DNA from: Aaosphaeria pasadenensis
Taxonomy: Eukaryota; Ascomycota; Dothideomycetes; Pleosporales
DNA: 64,000 nucleotides
Direction of reading: 5' to 3'
NCBI GenBank assembly: GCA_022813625.1
Contig: JAKLMB010000017.1
Location: 496,001-560,000 of the forward strand
The notes under the pieces are model-generated. The model was given only the letters and a program-made list of their open reading frames with translations, had not been told where the DNA came from and did no database searches. Position numbers and translations under genes: made by a program. This document shows positions 21,486 to 33,342 of this stretch, piece by piece; positions within the stretch are counted from its first letter, which is position 1, and every line of letters begins with the position of its first letter.

Positions 21486-24400
21486 TTTTGCGTGTATTGC
21501 AATTGCTACAATGATTATTATACTCGATTCCAGTATTTCTGTCGAGAGAGATGTTTAAATTGCGAAGGATTCAAAATGCTTGGCGGCTTAGGTAACCAGA
21601 AACGATCAGATGGATGTTGCCTATTCCCTTGTATAGGTCAAGTTCTTGTAACGGCAGAGTTGTCCGGTCGAGCAGACTATTAGCAAAGGTTCCAAGTAAA
21701 AAGATATCATACAAGAAAGACGTTGATGTTATTTGTAAATTTCTTCAGCCTGGTGTTGCGAGTTGCCCCCGAGACAACCCAGCGGCGAAGTTGGGGCTGT
21801 GCGTACTTTGCGTAGCCCGACATCATTCGACAACCATTCAGGCAATCATCCGAACCTGGACGATCGAAGCAGAGGCGATCCATGAAGGCGATGATTTTCG
21901 AGGCAGCCTCGTCTTATAGTGACTCTACGTTCCTATTGCTCAAGCTATGAAGCGCACTACTCCATTAATCTGCCTACATGCTCACCGGTGTGCGTACTAA
22001 GCCAAACCCGGCCGTTAACTGATTATGCATGAGAACTATTTTACTGTTTAAGGGACGTAACACTTAAAATTACATTCCATCTATCTGCTTGTTCGAGTCA
22101 TTACGCTACCTGAAGGGTGATAAAAATTACCCACGGCGTAGAAATTGGAAATTTGACGTGGCCCAGGTACGCCCGTGTGCGTAAGGATGCGGTTCGGTCA
22201 GAGAGTTGCTCAAACGAACTTTGGATACAAGACGTTATGAGACAGTGCAATTCCGATGTATCAGAAAATCGATGTAGAATAAACCACGAATAAAACATGC
22301 GTTCTAAAATGGCGAGGGTAAGTTGTTGCGTAAATGTAAAGAAATTCTTGCGAATAAGACTTCGGTAACAAATGTGTACCTACTTATACACTACTTGATC
22401 ATTTCAAAAATTATACGTAACAAAGTAAGCTAATGTAAAATACAAAAAGTGTATCATTTAAATGAAACACATATAAGATGAACTTAACCGAAATTGATGG
22501 TCTTGTTTTCGAATAGAAGATATACTTTGTTCTCACCGCTTCCGTTCCGATTATGATTCTTCTGGTTCCTCAACAAATGGATGACCTTTCAGCTACCATT
22601 TACAGCACTTATTTCGATCCTCATCCGATACATGGGGTGTCTGGATCCAACTCGGGACCTCCGCTTTGCGTATTGTTCAGTTCATCTTTGTACGCCCACA
22701 TACGAACGTCTTTTATGTCCGTTGTGGGCTCGATGTGTGGTGCTTGTCTGCTCCTTGTCTCAGTCCTAGACTGCGTTGACGTACTTATGGTATTCGAAAT
22801 CATAATTTGAGTTTCCCCTTCTCTCTTGGTTCAATAGTGGTTGTGAATTAGGAATTTCATTGAGATCCCAAACACCGCAAATTCTTCGAAGAAATATTGA
22901 AGAGAAAACTAGCAGATTGAATGCCTTGGCAATTACACTGTACTATGTTGTCTATAAGTTCTATATACACTGATTGTTCGCGTATGGCTATGGCTGTCAC
23001 ATCTGTTGCTATCTACACAGGTAAAAGTGATTGGGCATATATGAACCCGAGAGTGCCTGCAATTCGCGAATAGCTATGCCACGACCCAGTCTTAGGAATC
23101 ACAATCGCTTCTCTATTTATTGGAGAACATTTGAAGAGTCGGAATAGCCGAAATGGTTGCGATGGGATGAACCGGCGAAGTCATTCGTTTAGGATAGTAC
23201 TTAATGCTGTGAGCAAAGCACGCAAACCATATCAAGGAGCAATTACTCCCTTAATTTTCAATCTAGCCTACTGGAACTAATTTTATATTGATGTGGGTGT
23301 AATAGAAACAATCTGTTCTCCTACTTGAGGTGTTCATGTTGTTTGTGTTGTCGTATTGATTATACTTTATTTTACAAGTAAAAACATAAAAAATCGGCAT
23401 AAATGATCTATGTGATATTAGCTGAACCAAACTAAATAATAAAGGATTCTCTCCATCGAGAATACAATTGCTTGTATGTATCACTGTATCTTCTCGATAT
23501 CTTCACTACGAGGTTGAATCAAAGTGTCGTGGATACTGCAGTTCAAGTTATGCTACACCACAACATACGAAACGTCTCAATTTATTGGAGACAACAGAGT
23601 ATCAAACATGAGCTCAGGCAAGATATATTTTTCATTATTATTGATGTTCTAGTATAAGGTTGAATGGCCTGGCTTCATCACTTGTGGATTTACGCTCGAG
23701 AAGCATATCGCATACAATGTATGAGACAGTAACACCTCCATCATATGAACAGCAAAGCACGAATGTCGACAACTTCTTACTACGAAGTAGACTCCAGATC
23801 CCGATTAGAATCAATTCTGAAAAGCTGAATGGCATCATAGAAACACATAACAGTAGGCTTCGTAGCCACCTATGGGAGGGTCTGAAGTAGACACGCCGAA
23901 AACATTCCGTATTGCACCACAGAAGAAGGCCCGTATAACTTTGCTCAAAAAATGAGCGTATTATCTCATTGCACTTACTACAAATAAACTGCCATCGCAC
24001 TTAATTATAGCTTTGTTGAGACGCAATTGAAAAAACACAATATGCGTCTAATGGTTTAGTGCTGAATAGTGTGTCTATGACTGCATCATTGCTGACGGCT
24101 TTGCGGTGACGATTATTTTTTGCCTTCTTGCAACATCACGTTGTTACCATCGCGACTATTTTGATCGCAAAGCAATCAATATATAGATTTTGGTCAGAAA
24201 CGGCACAGATCTGCTGGTCGCGATCCCGAGCAGCACAATTGTCCATAGTTATCGTACAACCGTATAAATGCTAGGTAACGACACATCACCACGCCGTAGG
24301 ACGAAGGGACCAACCATGCAGAGGCTGTGACCACGCCGATGGCCCGTGCATATTGGATGACAATCCCGGGTTTTCCATGTCCATGCAGATTTCTGCAGCA

Positions 24401-26008
24401 GCTGTTACACTGCTGTAGTTGCAGCGGCGCAGCCTGCAACCCGCCGGGAATTGCTGGGATAATTTTTTCCATCGCCAAGAGCATTTTAGGACGGGAAAAG
24501 AAGCAGAAAGCCGGGAGAGGACACAGTGCAGTAGAGCGGCGGGGGTTGGGATGGGAAAGGGGAGGCCTCGCTGTATCCACATAGAGCACTCCGCTCCGCA
24601 ACCGTACCGTGTACCGTGTCTATGTGTGTGGACTCGTTTCACGTAAATATTGGTTTGCCTGGTTGTGCGTGCATGCCATGCAAAATTGTCAGAATGCCAA
24701 TGCTTTTTGTTATCGGATGCAATTGTCCTCGACTCTCCTCGGGCCAAACAACACCACTTTGGCGTGGTTGTGCCGCTTTTTCCTGACCGGAGAATCGATC
24801 GATCGCGTAGTAGTGCTCTCGTCTCGTCTCGTATTTGCACGTCAGAATCGTCGAGTTGGTCGACGGGTTGTGACATACCCGAAGGGAGCCAGTCCCCTTA
24901 GTCGGGTGGGAAGATCTAAAGCCCGGGGTTCCTTAAGTGCTCCGTGTGGTGTTGGGTTCCGCTGTGTTGTAGATAGGGTAGATTTCTCGCATGGCATCTG
25001 TTAGTAGGGCGGAGCGGGAATGTAGCCTTGTGGGAAGAGAGATTGCGATCTGCGACACACAGATATCTACATGTACCTACTATCCATCTAGGTATCTAAC
25101 GTATGTGGACTCAATGTGGACTTTATGTGGGATCGCTCACCGAAGAGGACCATGGATGCGCGATCGTGGCTAGGCGGCCAAAGGATAACCTTGCCGGAGC
25201 CAAGTGGATAGAATCTTGTGTGTACTTGACATCTTCATGATGCATAAATGTTTTCATTATTGCACACATGGGGCATCCCGAGCGGGCAGGTTGCTGCATC
25301 CGGTTAGAAGGACATTGTCTGATGCGTGCAATATTTGCATAGAAGAGTTGATGCAATTGATCGATAAAGTTGCAATCGCGATGGAGAGCGCATGCAGGGA
25401 AGGGTGACAATGATCTGCACACGATCTTGGTAGTGATGCCATGAGCGTCGGACCATCAGCGCTCGATGAGTATTCGTTATTGTTTTTGTCTGTTGAGTTT
25501 CATAGTCGCTCCGCCTGTGCAGGTCGCAGTCGCGCTTGAGCTCTTGCTGGAAGGTACCTAATGTTGGCAAGGTTCATAACAATAGTTTTAGATGCACATA
25601 CTTTGGAAGGAAATACTCCGTAGCATGTTTCAATATATTTAGATGCGGTGCGGGCGGGGACTATTTTTAATTATGAACTTATTATGGACTAAACATTACA
25701 AAAATATTAACTGTTGTTTCGAATGCAATTGCTGCGACCAAGAACAACTGACAGGGAAGAAGCTACTCATAGAACGTCTCGATGCTTTACATGTGATTTC
25801 CGACTTTGAATGTTGCATTACAGTGATTTTGAATGTACTTGAATGCGCATGCTATGTACGGTACTGACAATTGAAAAGAGAAACCCCCGAGGTATAATAG
25901 AGCAGAACAGCATAGAAGATCTAGGCAAGAAATAACCATTCACAGACGCCGCATTAAAGCCTACCACCAAACCGTGACCATTACCATTATATTAGTAGAA
26001 ATGCACTT
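21486..26008. other. AT-rich gene-poor stretch (4.5 kb)
   Basis: No coding gene is supported on either strand. From about 22000 to 24150 the DNA is clearly AT-richer than the flanks and has only short frames without domains, as expected of decayed sequence. From about 24200 to 25500 GC rises again, and overlapping open frames occur on both strands, none with a recognisable family or plausible exon structure. The left end contains the upstream region of the gene starting at 21485. Confidence 0.55.
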
Positions 26009-27265
26009 CTAGTAGCCCTTGAGTTTTAGATAGTTCCAGGTATCTTGACAAGCATCGAATAAAGTTTCTTTTGTGGACCAGCCCAGCTCGATGTTTGCAC
26101 GATCAGCTGCGGCAACCGATGACTGCACATCACCATCCCTCCTGCCCACAATCTTGGTGGGGACAGGTCTTTGAGTTACTGCCTCCATAGTGCTGATGAC
26201 CTCGAGCACGGAATAGCCCGTTCCGCCGCCAAGGTTGAAAGTGCGGAAGCCGTGGCAGATGCGGCCGTTCAATGCGGCGAAAAGTGCAGCATTGTGACCC
26301 CTCGCAAGATCAGTGACGTGAATGAAATCGCGGATGGCGGTGCCATCGGTCGTGTCCCAATCGTTTCCATAGACGCAGATTTCTGGAATCTGACCAGTGA
26401 CGACTTTGACGACGACGGGCAGCAGATTGGAGGGTACGCCGCGGGGATCTTCGCCAAGAAGACCCGATACGTCGCAGCCAACAGGATTAAAGTACCTCAG
26501 CCCAATGATGGTCCACGACGGGTCCGACTTTGCAATGTCTGACAATATGGCTTCGCCAAAGAACTTTGTGCGGCCGTAAGGGCTGGTTATACCGGTATAA
26601 CCAGGTTGGGATCTTCGGTCGGTGCCATCGTGGTGAAGGTATGTCTCCTCCTCATGGACGCAGTGCTCTTCCCGGAGGTCCTGGCTGCCGTCCGCTAAGT
26701 TACCATAGACTGCTGCCGAAGACGAGAAGATGAATGTCTTGATGTTGTACTCCTCTAGCAGGACAATGAAGTCGACGAGGCCATTGATGTTGTTCAGATA
26801 GTACTTCAATGGCTGACGTATGCTCTCCTCCACGGCCTTGTATGCGGCGAAGTGAATGACACCGGAGATGTTGGAAGAGCCATTGGGACCGGTAGCATGG
26901 GAGTCGAGGAGGCTGCTCATGGCAACCTTGTTGCGATAGTCGGTGTTATGGAACTCGGCCTTGGGACATATGCCGCCGTGGGTGTCGAAGTGACGGTTGG
27001 CGGCCTTAATGATGCGACTGAAGACATCGCTATAGCTGTTGCTCAGATCGTCTACGATGGCGACGTTGTGGCCAGCTTTGAGGAGCTCCAGGACGGTATG
27101 GCTACCAATGAATCCGAGGCCACCTGTTACCAATACATACTTGCCATTGTTCGCCGCGGGGAGGGAATCGAAGAGGTCGTCTTTCTCAGTGCCGGGTGTG
27201 GACGAGCGAGAGGTACGTGGAGAAGAAGCAGGCGTGTTGTCCTCGGAGGAATTGATTGAGTTCAT
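26009..27265 (-). CDS. uge3: UDP-glucose/UDP-N-acetylglucosamine 4-epimerase, Uge3-like
   Basis: An intronless 418-residue short-chain dehydrogenase/reductase-type epimerase. The NAD-binding motif TGGLGFIGSH is at about residues 47-56. The catalytic Ser-Tyr-Lys set is visible as SSSAAVYG and SPYGRTKFFGE. A polar ~40-residue N-terminal extension precedes the fold. The start at 27265 was chosen because the frame upstream lacks family character. Aligning the C-terminal motif RRDGDVQSSVAAA with GalE proteins puts Ser383 at the gatekeeper site, which is Tyr299 in the E. coli enzyme (UDP-Glc/Gal only) and Cys307 in the human enzyme (also accepts UDP-GlcNAc/GalNAc). A small residue fits a bifunctional Uge3 that makes UDP-Gal and UDP-GalNAc. 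The location beside GH135 and giant glycosyltransferase genes supports a role in galactosaminogalactan precursor supply. Confidence 0.9.
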   Translation of the reverse strand: MNSINSSEDNTPASSPRTSRSSTPGTEKDDLFDSLPAANNGKYVLVTGGLGFIGSHTVLELLKAGHNVAIVDDLSNSYSDVFSRIIKAANRHFDTHGGICPKAEFHNTDYRNKVAMSSLLDSHATGPNGSSNISGVIHFAAYKAVEESIRQPLKYYLNNINGLVDFIVLLEEYNIKTFIFSSSAAVYGNLADGSQDLREEHCVHEEETYLHHDGTDRRSQPGYTGITSPYGRTKFFGEAILSDIAKSDPSWTIIGLRYFNPVGCDVSGLLGEDPRGVPSNLLPVVVKVVTGQIPEICVYGNDWDTTDGTAIRDFIHVTDLARGHNAALFAALNGRICHGFRTFNLGGGTGYSVLEVISTMEAVTQRPVPTKIVGRRDGDVQSSVAAADRANIELGWSTKETLFDACQDTWNYLKLKGY

Positions 27266-29394
27266 GGCGACGAGGCCGGTGCAAGACCGGGAGAGCGATG
27301 GTAGAAGATTGGAATGATGTGTGTAAGGACACTGAACCATGCGATATTCACTGGGGATGAATACGAAGCTATTAAAATGATCGTCGACACCGATCAAATA
27401 TCGGAGGATACTTGTAGATATCTATCGCCCCGAGACGATGAGAGGAAGAAACAAGTGAAGGGCCTAGACGCAATTCCCGAACCAGGACGTTCTCGAAAGT
27501 GGAACCTGAAGGCAGCCTCTTTGAGCTCAAGGTGCGTTTCGAGCAGCCTTAGCTTTAGCTCTGTTGAGATGGACGCGGACACTGATTCACAAACCTCTGA
27601 CAGCTATGGAATAGTGCCTGTGGCTTTCCCAGTTCGAAACTCGCGGGTGTGTAGTCTTTCGTTCGTGAGAGATTGAGTTCGGAAAGCGTGCAGCAATGCA
27701 GACTGCGTGTACCATGTACCAGCTGGTGCTGTGGCTTCTAGCGACCGCCTCAGGGTTCCTGGCGAAAAGGAACGTCTAGGCCCACGGAGCAGCTATCCTA
27801 TATTGGGGGACCCAAGAACCGCAATATCAGAAGAGTAGTGGGCCGCGTTGGGAGGACCTGCGGACGTATGCGCCGGCGTGGCTTCACCAGGTCTAACGGT
27901 TTGTGCAATTTCGTGTGCGTGCTGGAGCGAGCTGTGTTGTGCTGGAGCTGCTGGTGCTGGAGCTGCTGGTATTGTGCTGTACGATGTTGGGCCCTTGGGG
28001 TGAATGTAGCCCGATTTAGACAAAGCTAGGGATTTCCATGGGACGAGACTTTTGGACTATTTGGACGGGACATGGTGTGTACGCGCCCAATGCAGCATGG
28101 CGAGATGGTAAGCTGGTAAGCTGGTGAGCTCAGAAGCTGGTAGACGGAGCCCCCCCCCTGGTGAAAGGGAGGGCAAAAAAGGGTTTGTTGATGGTGGAGA
28201 GCTGGATCTTTGGTGTGGAAAGTGAATGTGACAGGGAAGGCCATGGTAAGGGAATAGACGGTTAGACCGTAGACATGGTTAGAGTCGTAGTCTCGTAGGT
28301 GGTGGTGGACGAGCGCCCGCACCCGAACAGGGTCTGGTGTGACGCCACCCTCGTCTACCAAGCAAAGCCACCACACGCGAGATTCAATGTACCACATCTA
28401 CAATAGGTACAAGTGCGAGCGAGGGTGAGAACAAAGTAATCACCTACGCGGCTACGCCAGTAGACTGACGACTATCAGACTACTCCGTACCTATCAATTC
28501 GTATTGTGGCTACAGCAATGGTCCTAGAACCTCTCCTTGCGTGGGGGGATAAGTGTGTGGGTTTGGAGGGAAGGACGGCGTCTACGAAGTGCCAACACAG
28601 TCGGTATGTGCTCCGTACTGTGTGAATGTACGGAGTATGTAGCAAGTCACTTAACTAGGTAAAGAAAGGTACCTTTCATCACATCTTTGAAGTTTGCGTT
28701 TGATACCCAACTAACGAATCGTTTGTCCTTGTTGCATCCCCACTCCCTTCTTCTTCCCTCTCTCTCGCGCGCTCTCTTCTCTTTCTAAAAGTCGGCCCCT
28801 TGTTCTTCGTCCCAGTTAGATTGTCCCGGGCCAACAGCTGCCACCAATCCCTTCTAGAATCACGGGAGCACTAGGCATAATCGACCGATAAAAAAGCAAA
28901 CCTACCTAGGTAACTATCTAAGGAATTTTGCAATATTGGAACTATCGTTATAGTATAGTTGGTAGTTTCAACTCTAGATAACCTTTTCTCCAAGCATTAC
29001 AGTGTCCCCTTTACAATTGATAAAATATAAATTTTTTGGTTGTGGGCGTTCCCCTGGTTCTGGCGCTACACTTGGTAGTTAGTATTTACTCCTATACTAG
29101 TCTCTTCTTCCCCCAAACACCCACCCTAACTCTCTTCAACCCCCTTGTCGGCCAAATATTCCGGAGGCCAGAGGAACACAAGCAATCGCAACTGAACCAA
29201 CAAAACCATAAATCTGTAATCCGTGAAATCTGCAAATTGCAATTTCCTTTGCACCAACATCGGCAAACACCATTCATCGATCGCTCCCCGCCTTTCCAGA
29301 TCCGCACAATCGCCTCCGCTGGTTTGCAGCCCACTGACCTGACTGACAACCATCCGATCACCGCCAGATCCCTTGTTGGTTTTGCTGTCGCAAC
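27266..29394. promoter_or_regulatory. Divergent intergenic region between epimerase and first GH135 gene
   Basis: 2.1 kb separating two start codons that face away from each other. It must hold both promoters. It contains small tandem repeats, a run of C residues near 28150 and a long mixed leader before 29395. An open frame at 27314-27676 lies within the epimerase promoter and is unsupported. Confidence 0.55.
27941..27970 (+). repeat. 15-bp direct repeat x2
   Basis: Two exact tandem copies of GCTGGAGCTGCTGGT in the divergent promoter region. Confidence 0.85.
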
Positions 29395-30570
29395 ATGTCG
29401 CAGAGCGAAGGACAAGGAATGGAGTCCGGCCAAATACAGACTACGGAGCCTCGCGCTACGGTAGTCATGCCTCTTTACATTTATCCTTTGAGCGATGAGA
29501 CGTGGCGACCCCTGTATGATTCGTACGTATCACTGCCTTTCCCCGTCGATGCTGCAGTGTCTATTGTTTCACTGCTTATTGTTTCATCGTCCATTGTTTA
29601 TTTTTTGAACTGTACCAGAGGTCCGGTCCCAGGCGGGGCGGGGTGCTTGTCTTGTCTTGCCTTGTCTTGCCTCGCATCGCATCATCTCTTCATCATCATC
29701 TTCATCCAAATTACCATCAGCCTCCATCCAAGTTCTAACCATTCTCGTCCGGGCTATAGGATCACGGCCCACCCGGCCGTCGACTTTCTTGTGGTAGTGA
29801 ATCCAAACAGTGGGCCCGGTGACAAGCCCTTACCAGGCCACGACTACGAACGGGAAGTTCCTAAGCTGAATGCTCTGCCCAATGTGTACACAGTGGGCTA
29901 CATCCGCATCGACTATTGTCGCAAGCCGCTGCACGATGTCTGCGAAGAGATTGATCGGTATGCTGGCTGGGCTGAAGACTTCGACCAGAGGGGTCTGGGT
30001 GTGAAGGGCATCTTCGTGGACGAGACTCCCAACCACTATTCGGCCGGCCGGGCCCTCTATTTGGAAGCTGTCCATAAGCACATTCGGGCCACGCCGGGTA
30101 TCTTGGAGAAGCAATTGGTGAGTCTCGCCTCCTGCGCGCACAGAATACCAAGAGGCAGACGCTGGTCGTCCTTCCGCTTCTTGCCTGCGTTGGCCCTGTT
30201 GGGCGATTGCCTAGAGGATAGGTCAACGGCGCTAACCCTCTATCCTCGTCAGATTCTCCACAACCCAGGTACACCCCCCGACGCTGGGCTGGCAGATCCT
30301 GGCCCGGACGTGATCTTCACCTCTGAAGAACCATACGAACGGTACCGAGGCGATGAGGTCCAGAAACGACTCAGAGAGTATCCTTACGAGCATGCTAGAT
30401 CTGCATTCATGATCTCTGCCGTGCCAAAGGACGAGATCCAGACGGCGGTCCGCGACCTACGCAAGCGGGGTCGCTGGGTGTTTGCCACGGATCTGGTCGA
30501 CGACTTCTACGAGAGCTTTGGTGAGAGCTGGAACGACTTCATTGCCGCAATGGAACCCGACGCAGAGTAG
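29395..30570 (+). CDS. Spherulin-4/GH135 family protein, short form without membrane anchor
   Basis: Three exons, 29395-29522, 29760-30117 and 30253-30570, giving 267 residues. The fold begins PLYIYPLSDETWRPLYDS and continues with DFLVVVNPNSGPG, NVYTVGYIRIDY and GIFVDETPNHY, where Asp130-Glu131 correspond to the GH135 catalytic Asp-Glu pair. A downstream glutamate in VIFTSEEPYERY is the likely third active-site residue. Intron positions and phases match exactly those of the second GH135 gene at 33841. Unlike that gene, the spliced N-terminus has no signal peptide or membrane segment. Both introns (237 and 135 nt) are multiples of three and free of in-frame stops, so the unspliced frame also reads through. 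GH135 enzymes such as A. fumigatus Sph3 cleave galactosaminogalactan and are needed for its synthesis. Confidence 0.88.
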   Translation: MSQSEGQGMESGQIQTTEPRATVVMPLYIYPLSDETWRPLYDSYVSLPFPVDAAVSIVSLLIVSSSIVYFLNCTRGPVPGGAGCLSCLALSCLASHHLFIIIFIQITISLHPSSNHSRPGYRITAHPAVDFLVVVNPNSGPGDKPLPGHDYEREVPKLNALPNVYTVGYIRIDYCRKPLHDVCEEIDRYAGWAEDFDQRGLGVKGIFVDETPNHYSAGRALYLEAVHKHIRATPGILEKQLVSLASCAHRIPRGRRWSSFRFLPALALLGDCLEDRSTALTLYPRQILHNPGTPPDAGLADPGPDVIFTSEEPYERYRGDEVQKRLREYPYEHARSAFMISAVPKDEIQTAVRDLRKRGRWVFATDLVDDFYESFGESWNDFIAAMEPDAE

Positions 30571-30616
30571 CAACATGCATGCATGCACCTAGGTGGCAAT
30601 AATTGGCAGCATCGAC

Positions 30617-30643
30617 GGCAGCAGCAGCACAGCAGCAGCAGCA
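30617..30643 (+). repeat. CAG/GCA trinucleotide microsatellite
   Basis: Imperfect run of GCA units just 3' of the first GH135 gene. Confidence 0.85.
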
Positions 30644-33306
30644 GAAGACGCGCAACCTGTACCCAGCTTCATGGTCATCAATTCTGGGCATCGGAAGCCG
30701 GAACCAAATGTGGCTCTGAGATCAGCAAACAATTGTAGCATGTTCGGAATGAACCATAGAATTTCACTATAGTAACATATTAATGGAATAGATACATATG
30801 AATGCCTTGCCTGGCATAAGCGGAGTACCCATTGTTGTATGCAAGTGTGGTGTGCTCGCCAAAATTCTATGTACAGGCATTTCACCGTGGTAGATGCGGG
30901 TAATGGGCAGGGGGACTTTTGGGTCGAAGGAATTAGGCATTGGGGTCCAGGACCATTAATTGCAGCACGTCGGTCAGCGATGGCATCATGTTGTTCGCTT
31001 GGCGAACGGGGTATATGTGAGGTTCATTTATTTCTACTTGGAGAACAACACAGTCATGCTGCACGGGTGAACGTACTTGATACACTATTCGCACGAAATG
31101 ATGATGAGATGCTTAGAATGATGGGACAGAAGAGCTGGTGCTGAGGGCGGTAAAGGGCTGGCCATCGGCGAGAGCGAGATGTCAATCGGCGAGGGTTGAA
31201 TTATGAAGAGACTATCGAAGCGTTTTCGATAGTATGCACATACATGATGGAAATCTGCTCATGGCCAGCCAGCCATCATCATCCGACGACAGTCGGGGTC
31301 GACGAGCGACATGAGACTTGTCAGTCTTTGTTGATGCCTCGGGTGTGTTGGAAGGGCCGGAAGGGTAGTCGGGGCGCAACAGCGAGAGCTACTGGGACAA
31401 GCGCGAACTGCACAAGGTGCCCGGAACATGAAGCGTGAACCGTAAATGGGAGGGACACAGGGAAGTTGAGGATGCAAAAGCGCAAAAGAGAGACTAAGGC
31501 CAGTGATGAGATTCTGGGCCCACGTGGTGGGACAGTGCCGTGCATGGGAACGAGCTCCGGTAGAGCAAAGACGAGAAGACACAGAGCACGAGGCTGGCTG
31601 CTGGCCAGAAGCAGAGCAGCAAATGGATCTAGGTAGAGATTTGCTTCGTGATGAGCACTTTGGCGATGCGGGTTCCATCTCGTTCTATCTCAAACTTTGA
31701 CGTGTCGTTGACGAATCACGGGAAATGTATATGTGCGCCTTTCTCGATCGGGATCTTAGGAGCAGCCTCGCTGTCCGTCGTCACCGTAAAGGGAAAATTT
31801 GCAAGGCTTGCATGACGCTATCGTTTCCTGCTTGGGCGATTCAAGGACCACCTCAGCTCCTCTCAGCTCAGCCAGGCAAGCCAAGACCCAAACCGGTCTC
31901 GGTCTTCGCCTCAAAGATGCTGCATCACGGTTGTTGGCTGTCGCGTAATCGAACCGAATACTCTGTTGAGTCGGAACGGACTACTACAGGGTCCATCGCG
32001 AGGCTGGAAGCGCCCATGTCGCTGCGGCACTCACAGAGCCATGAAATGCATGAGCGCCTGGATGGGCTCTGCTGCTTTGTTGTGACTTTGTGCTGTCGGC
32101 TGCACCGCAGCAGTTGTCTGGATGTGCGGGCGGGCTCCGGCACAACAATGGCCTGTGATGGCCTTCAAGCGCGAAACACGAGTGACTCAAGCGAATTATA
32201 CGCCAAGGCGGAGGATCCCTCGTGTCTTGGTGCGTGGACACTCACCGGTACTGACAGCGTACGCACGTAGGCATAGTGGTATGGAACGGTGTGAACCTCA
32301 TGGCAGCGTTATTATTAATAGTGATGGCAGTGCCGGCACATGGAGAGAGCATTAATACCACGGTGTCAGCACTTACCATTGTCTTACGCTCACCGCGTGC
32401 TTCCAAGGCTCTCAGTCCCAGCAATTTCCTTTGTGGTACTAAAGAGGAGACCAGAAGCAATGCGAGTGGAGCGAAAACAAAAAAAGTAGAAAGGCGAGCA
32501 ATGAGCCAAAAAAAGGTTCCAGAGCTGTAGCGACGGGGATACCCCAGTCGATTGCCAGGGGTACATGCAGGGGTCCATCGTGATACACGTTTCAATGATT
32601 CTATCACTGATTCCACTAATCGGGGCCGCGGGATGGCCTTGGATCCAGTTAGCGAGTGTGTGGTAACAGGCCATTGGAAGCAAAAGTCGGGCGCCTAACC
32701 CGGTCTTACCTGGTACCTGGTCCAAGGTGTCCCTAAAACCGTTAGTGGCTGCTGATTTCAATTCTTTGCTCCGACAACCACCAGGGAGATGATTCGCGGA
32801 TCTGCGAGGATAAAAATTGATGGCTGATGGTTGTCACTAGAACGGGTAGCTCATGGCGGAAAACGGTAAAGCCTCGCCCTGATGGGGTATAGACGGACCG
32901 ACCGGCCCAGCGATCATGCGGCGCCACATACGCCGGTCCCTTTGATGACATAAGGCCCCTTGCAAGGAAAAAAAATAAGGAGGCTCGTAGCTTATCGCGA
33001 CATCAATCGCTCCTTTGCACAGCTCCCACAACAGCCCTCAACCACGCCTCCCCCCTTGTTCGCCTTGTTGACCTACCCACCGTGCCGGCCTCCCATCCCA
33101 CTCTCTAGATCGCCATGAATCGCTTCCTTCCGCTTGCTTTTCCCCTTTCTGCTGTGATTCCAGATCCTGCTCAGCGAAACGCCTGTGGCATGCCCCTACC
33201 TCTCCCTTCCCCTCCAGGCTCCTCCATGTATCGTTACCTGGCGCGTCGGTTGCATCACCCACCCATCAGTGCCGTCATCCACTCAACCTTTCCACTGGCT
33301 GCAGAA

Positions 33307-33342
33307 GTCCAAGCAATCCAAGCACTCCAAGCAGTCCAAGCA
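33307..33342 (+). repeat. 9-nt tandem repeat (NTCCAAGCA)x4
   Basis: Four units differing only in the first base, in the intergenic region between the GH135 genes. Confidence 0.85.

Noticed and set aside
24286..24876. 196-codon minus-strand frame
   Set aside because: Overlaps other equally long frames on the opposite strand, has an atypical Cys/Trp/His-rich composition and no family resemblance.
27266..27397. 44-residue N-terminal extension of the epimerase
   Set aside because: Begins with a weak context and has no family character; the Met at 27265 gives the expected polar leader and fold.
31725..32270. 181-codon plus-strand frame between the GH135 genes
   Set aside because: No domain, overlapping frames on the other strand, and no splice-consistent extension.
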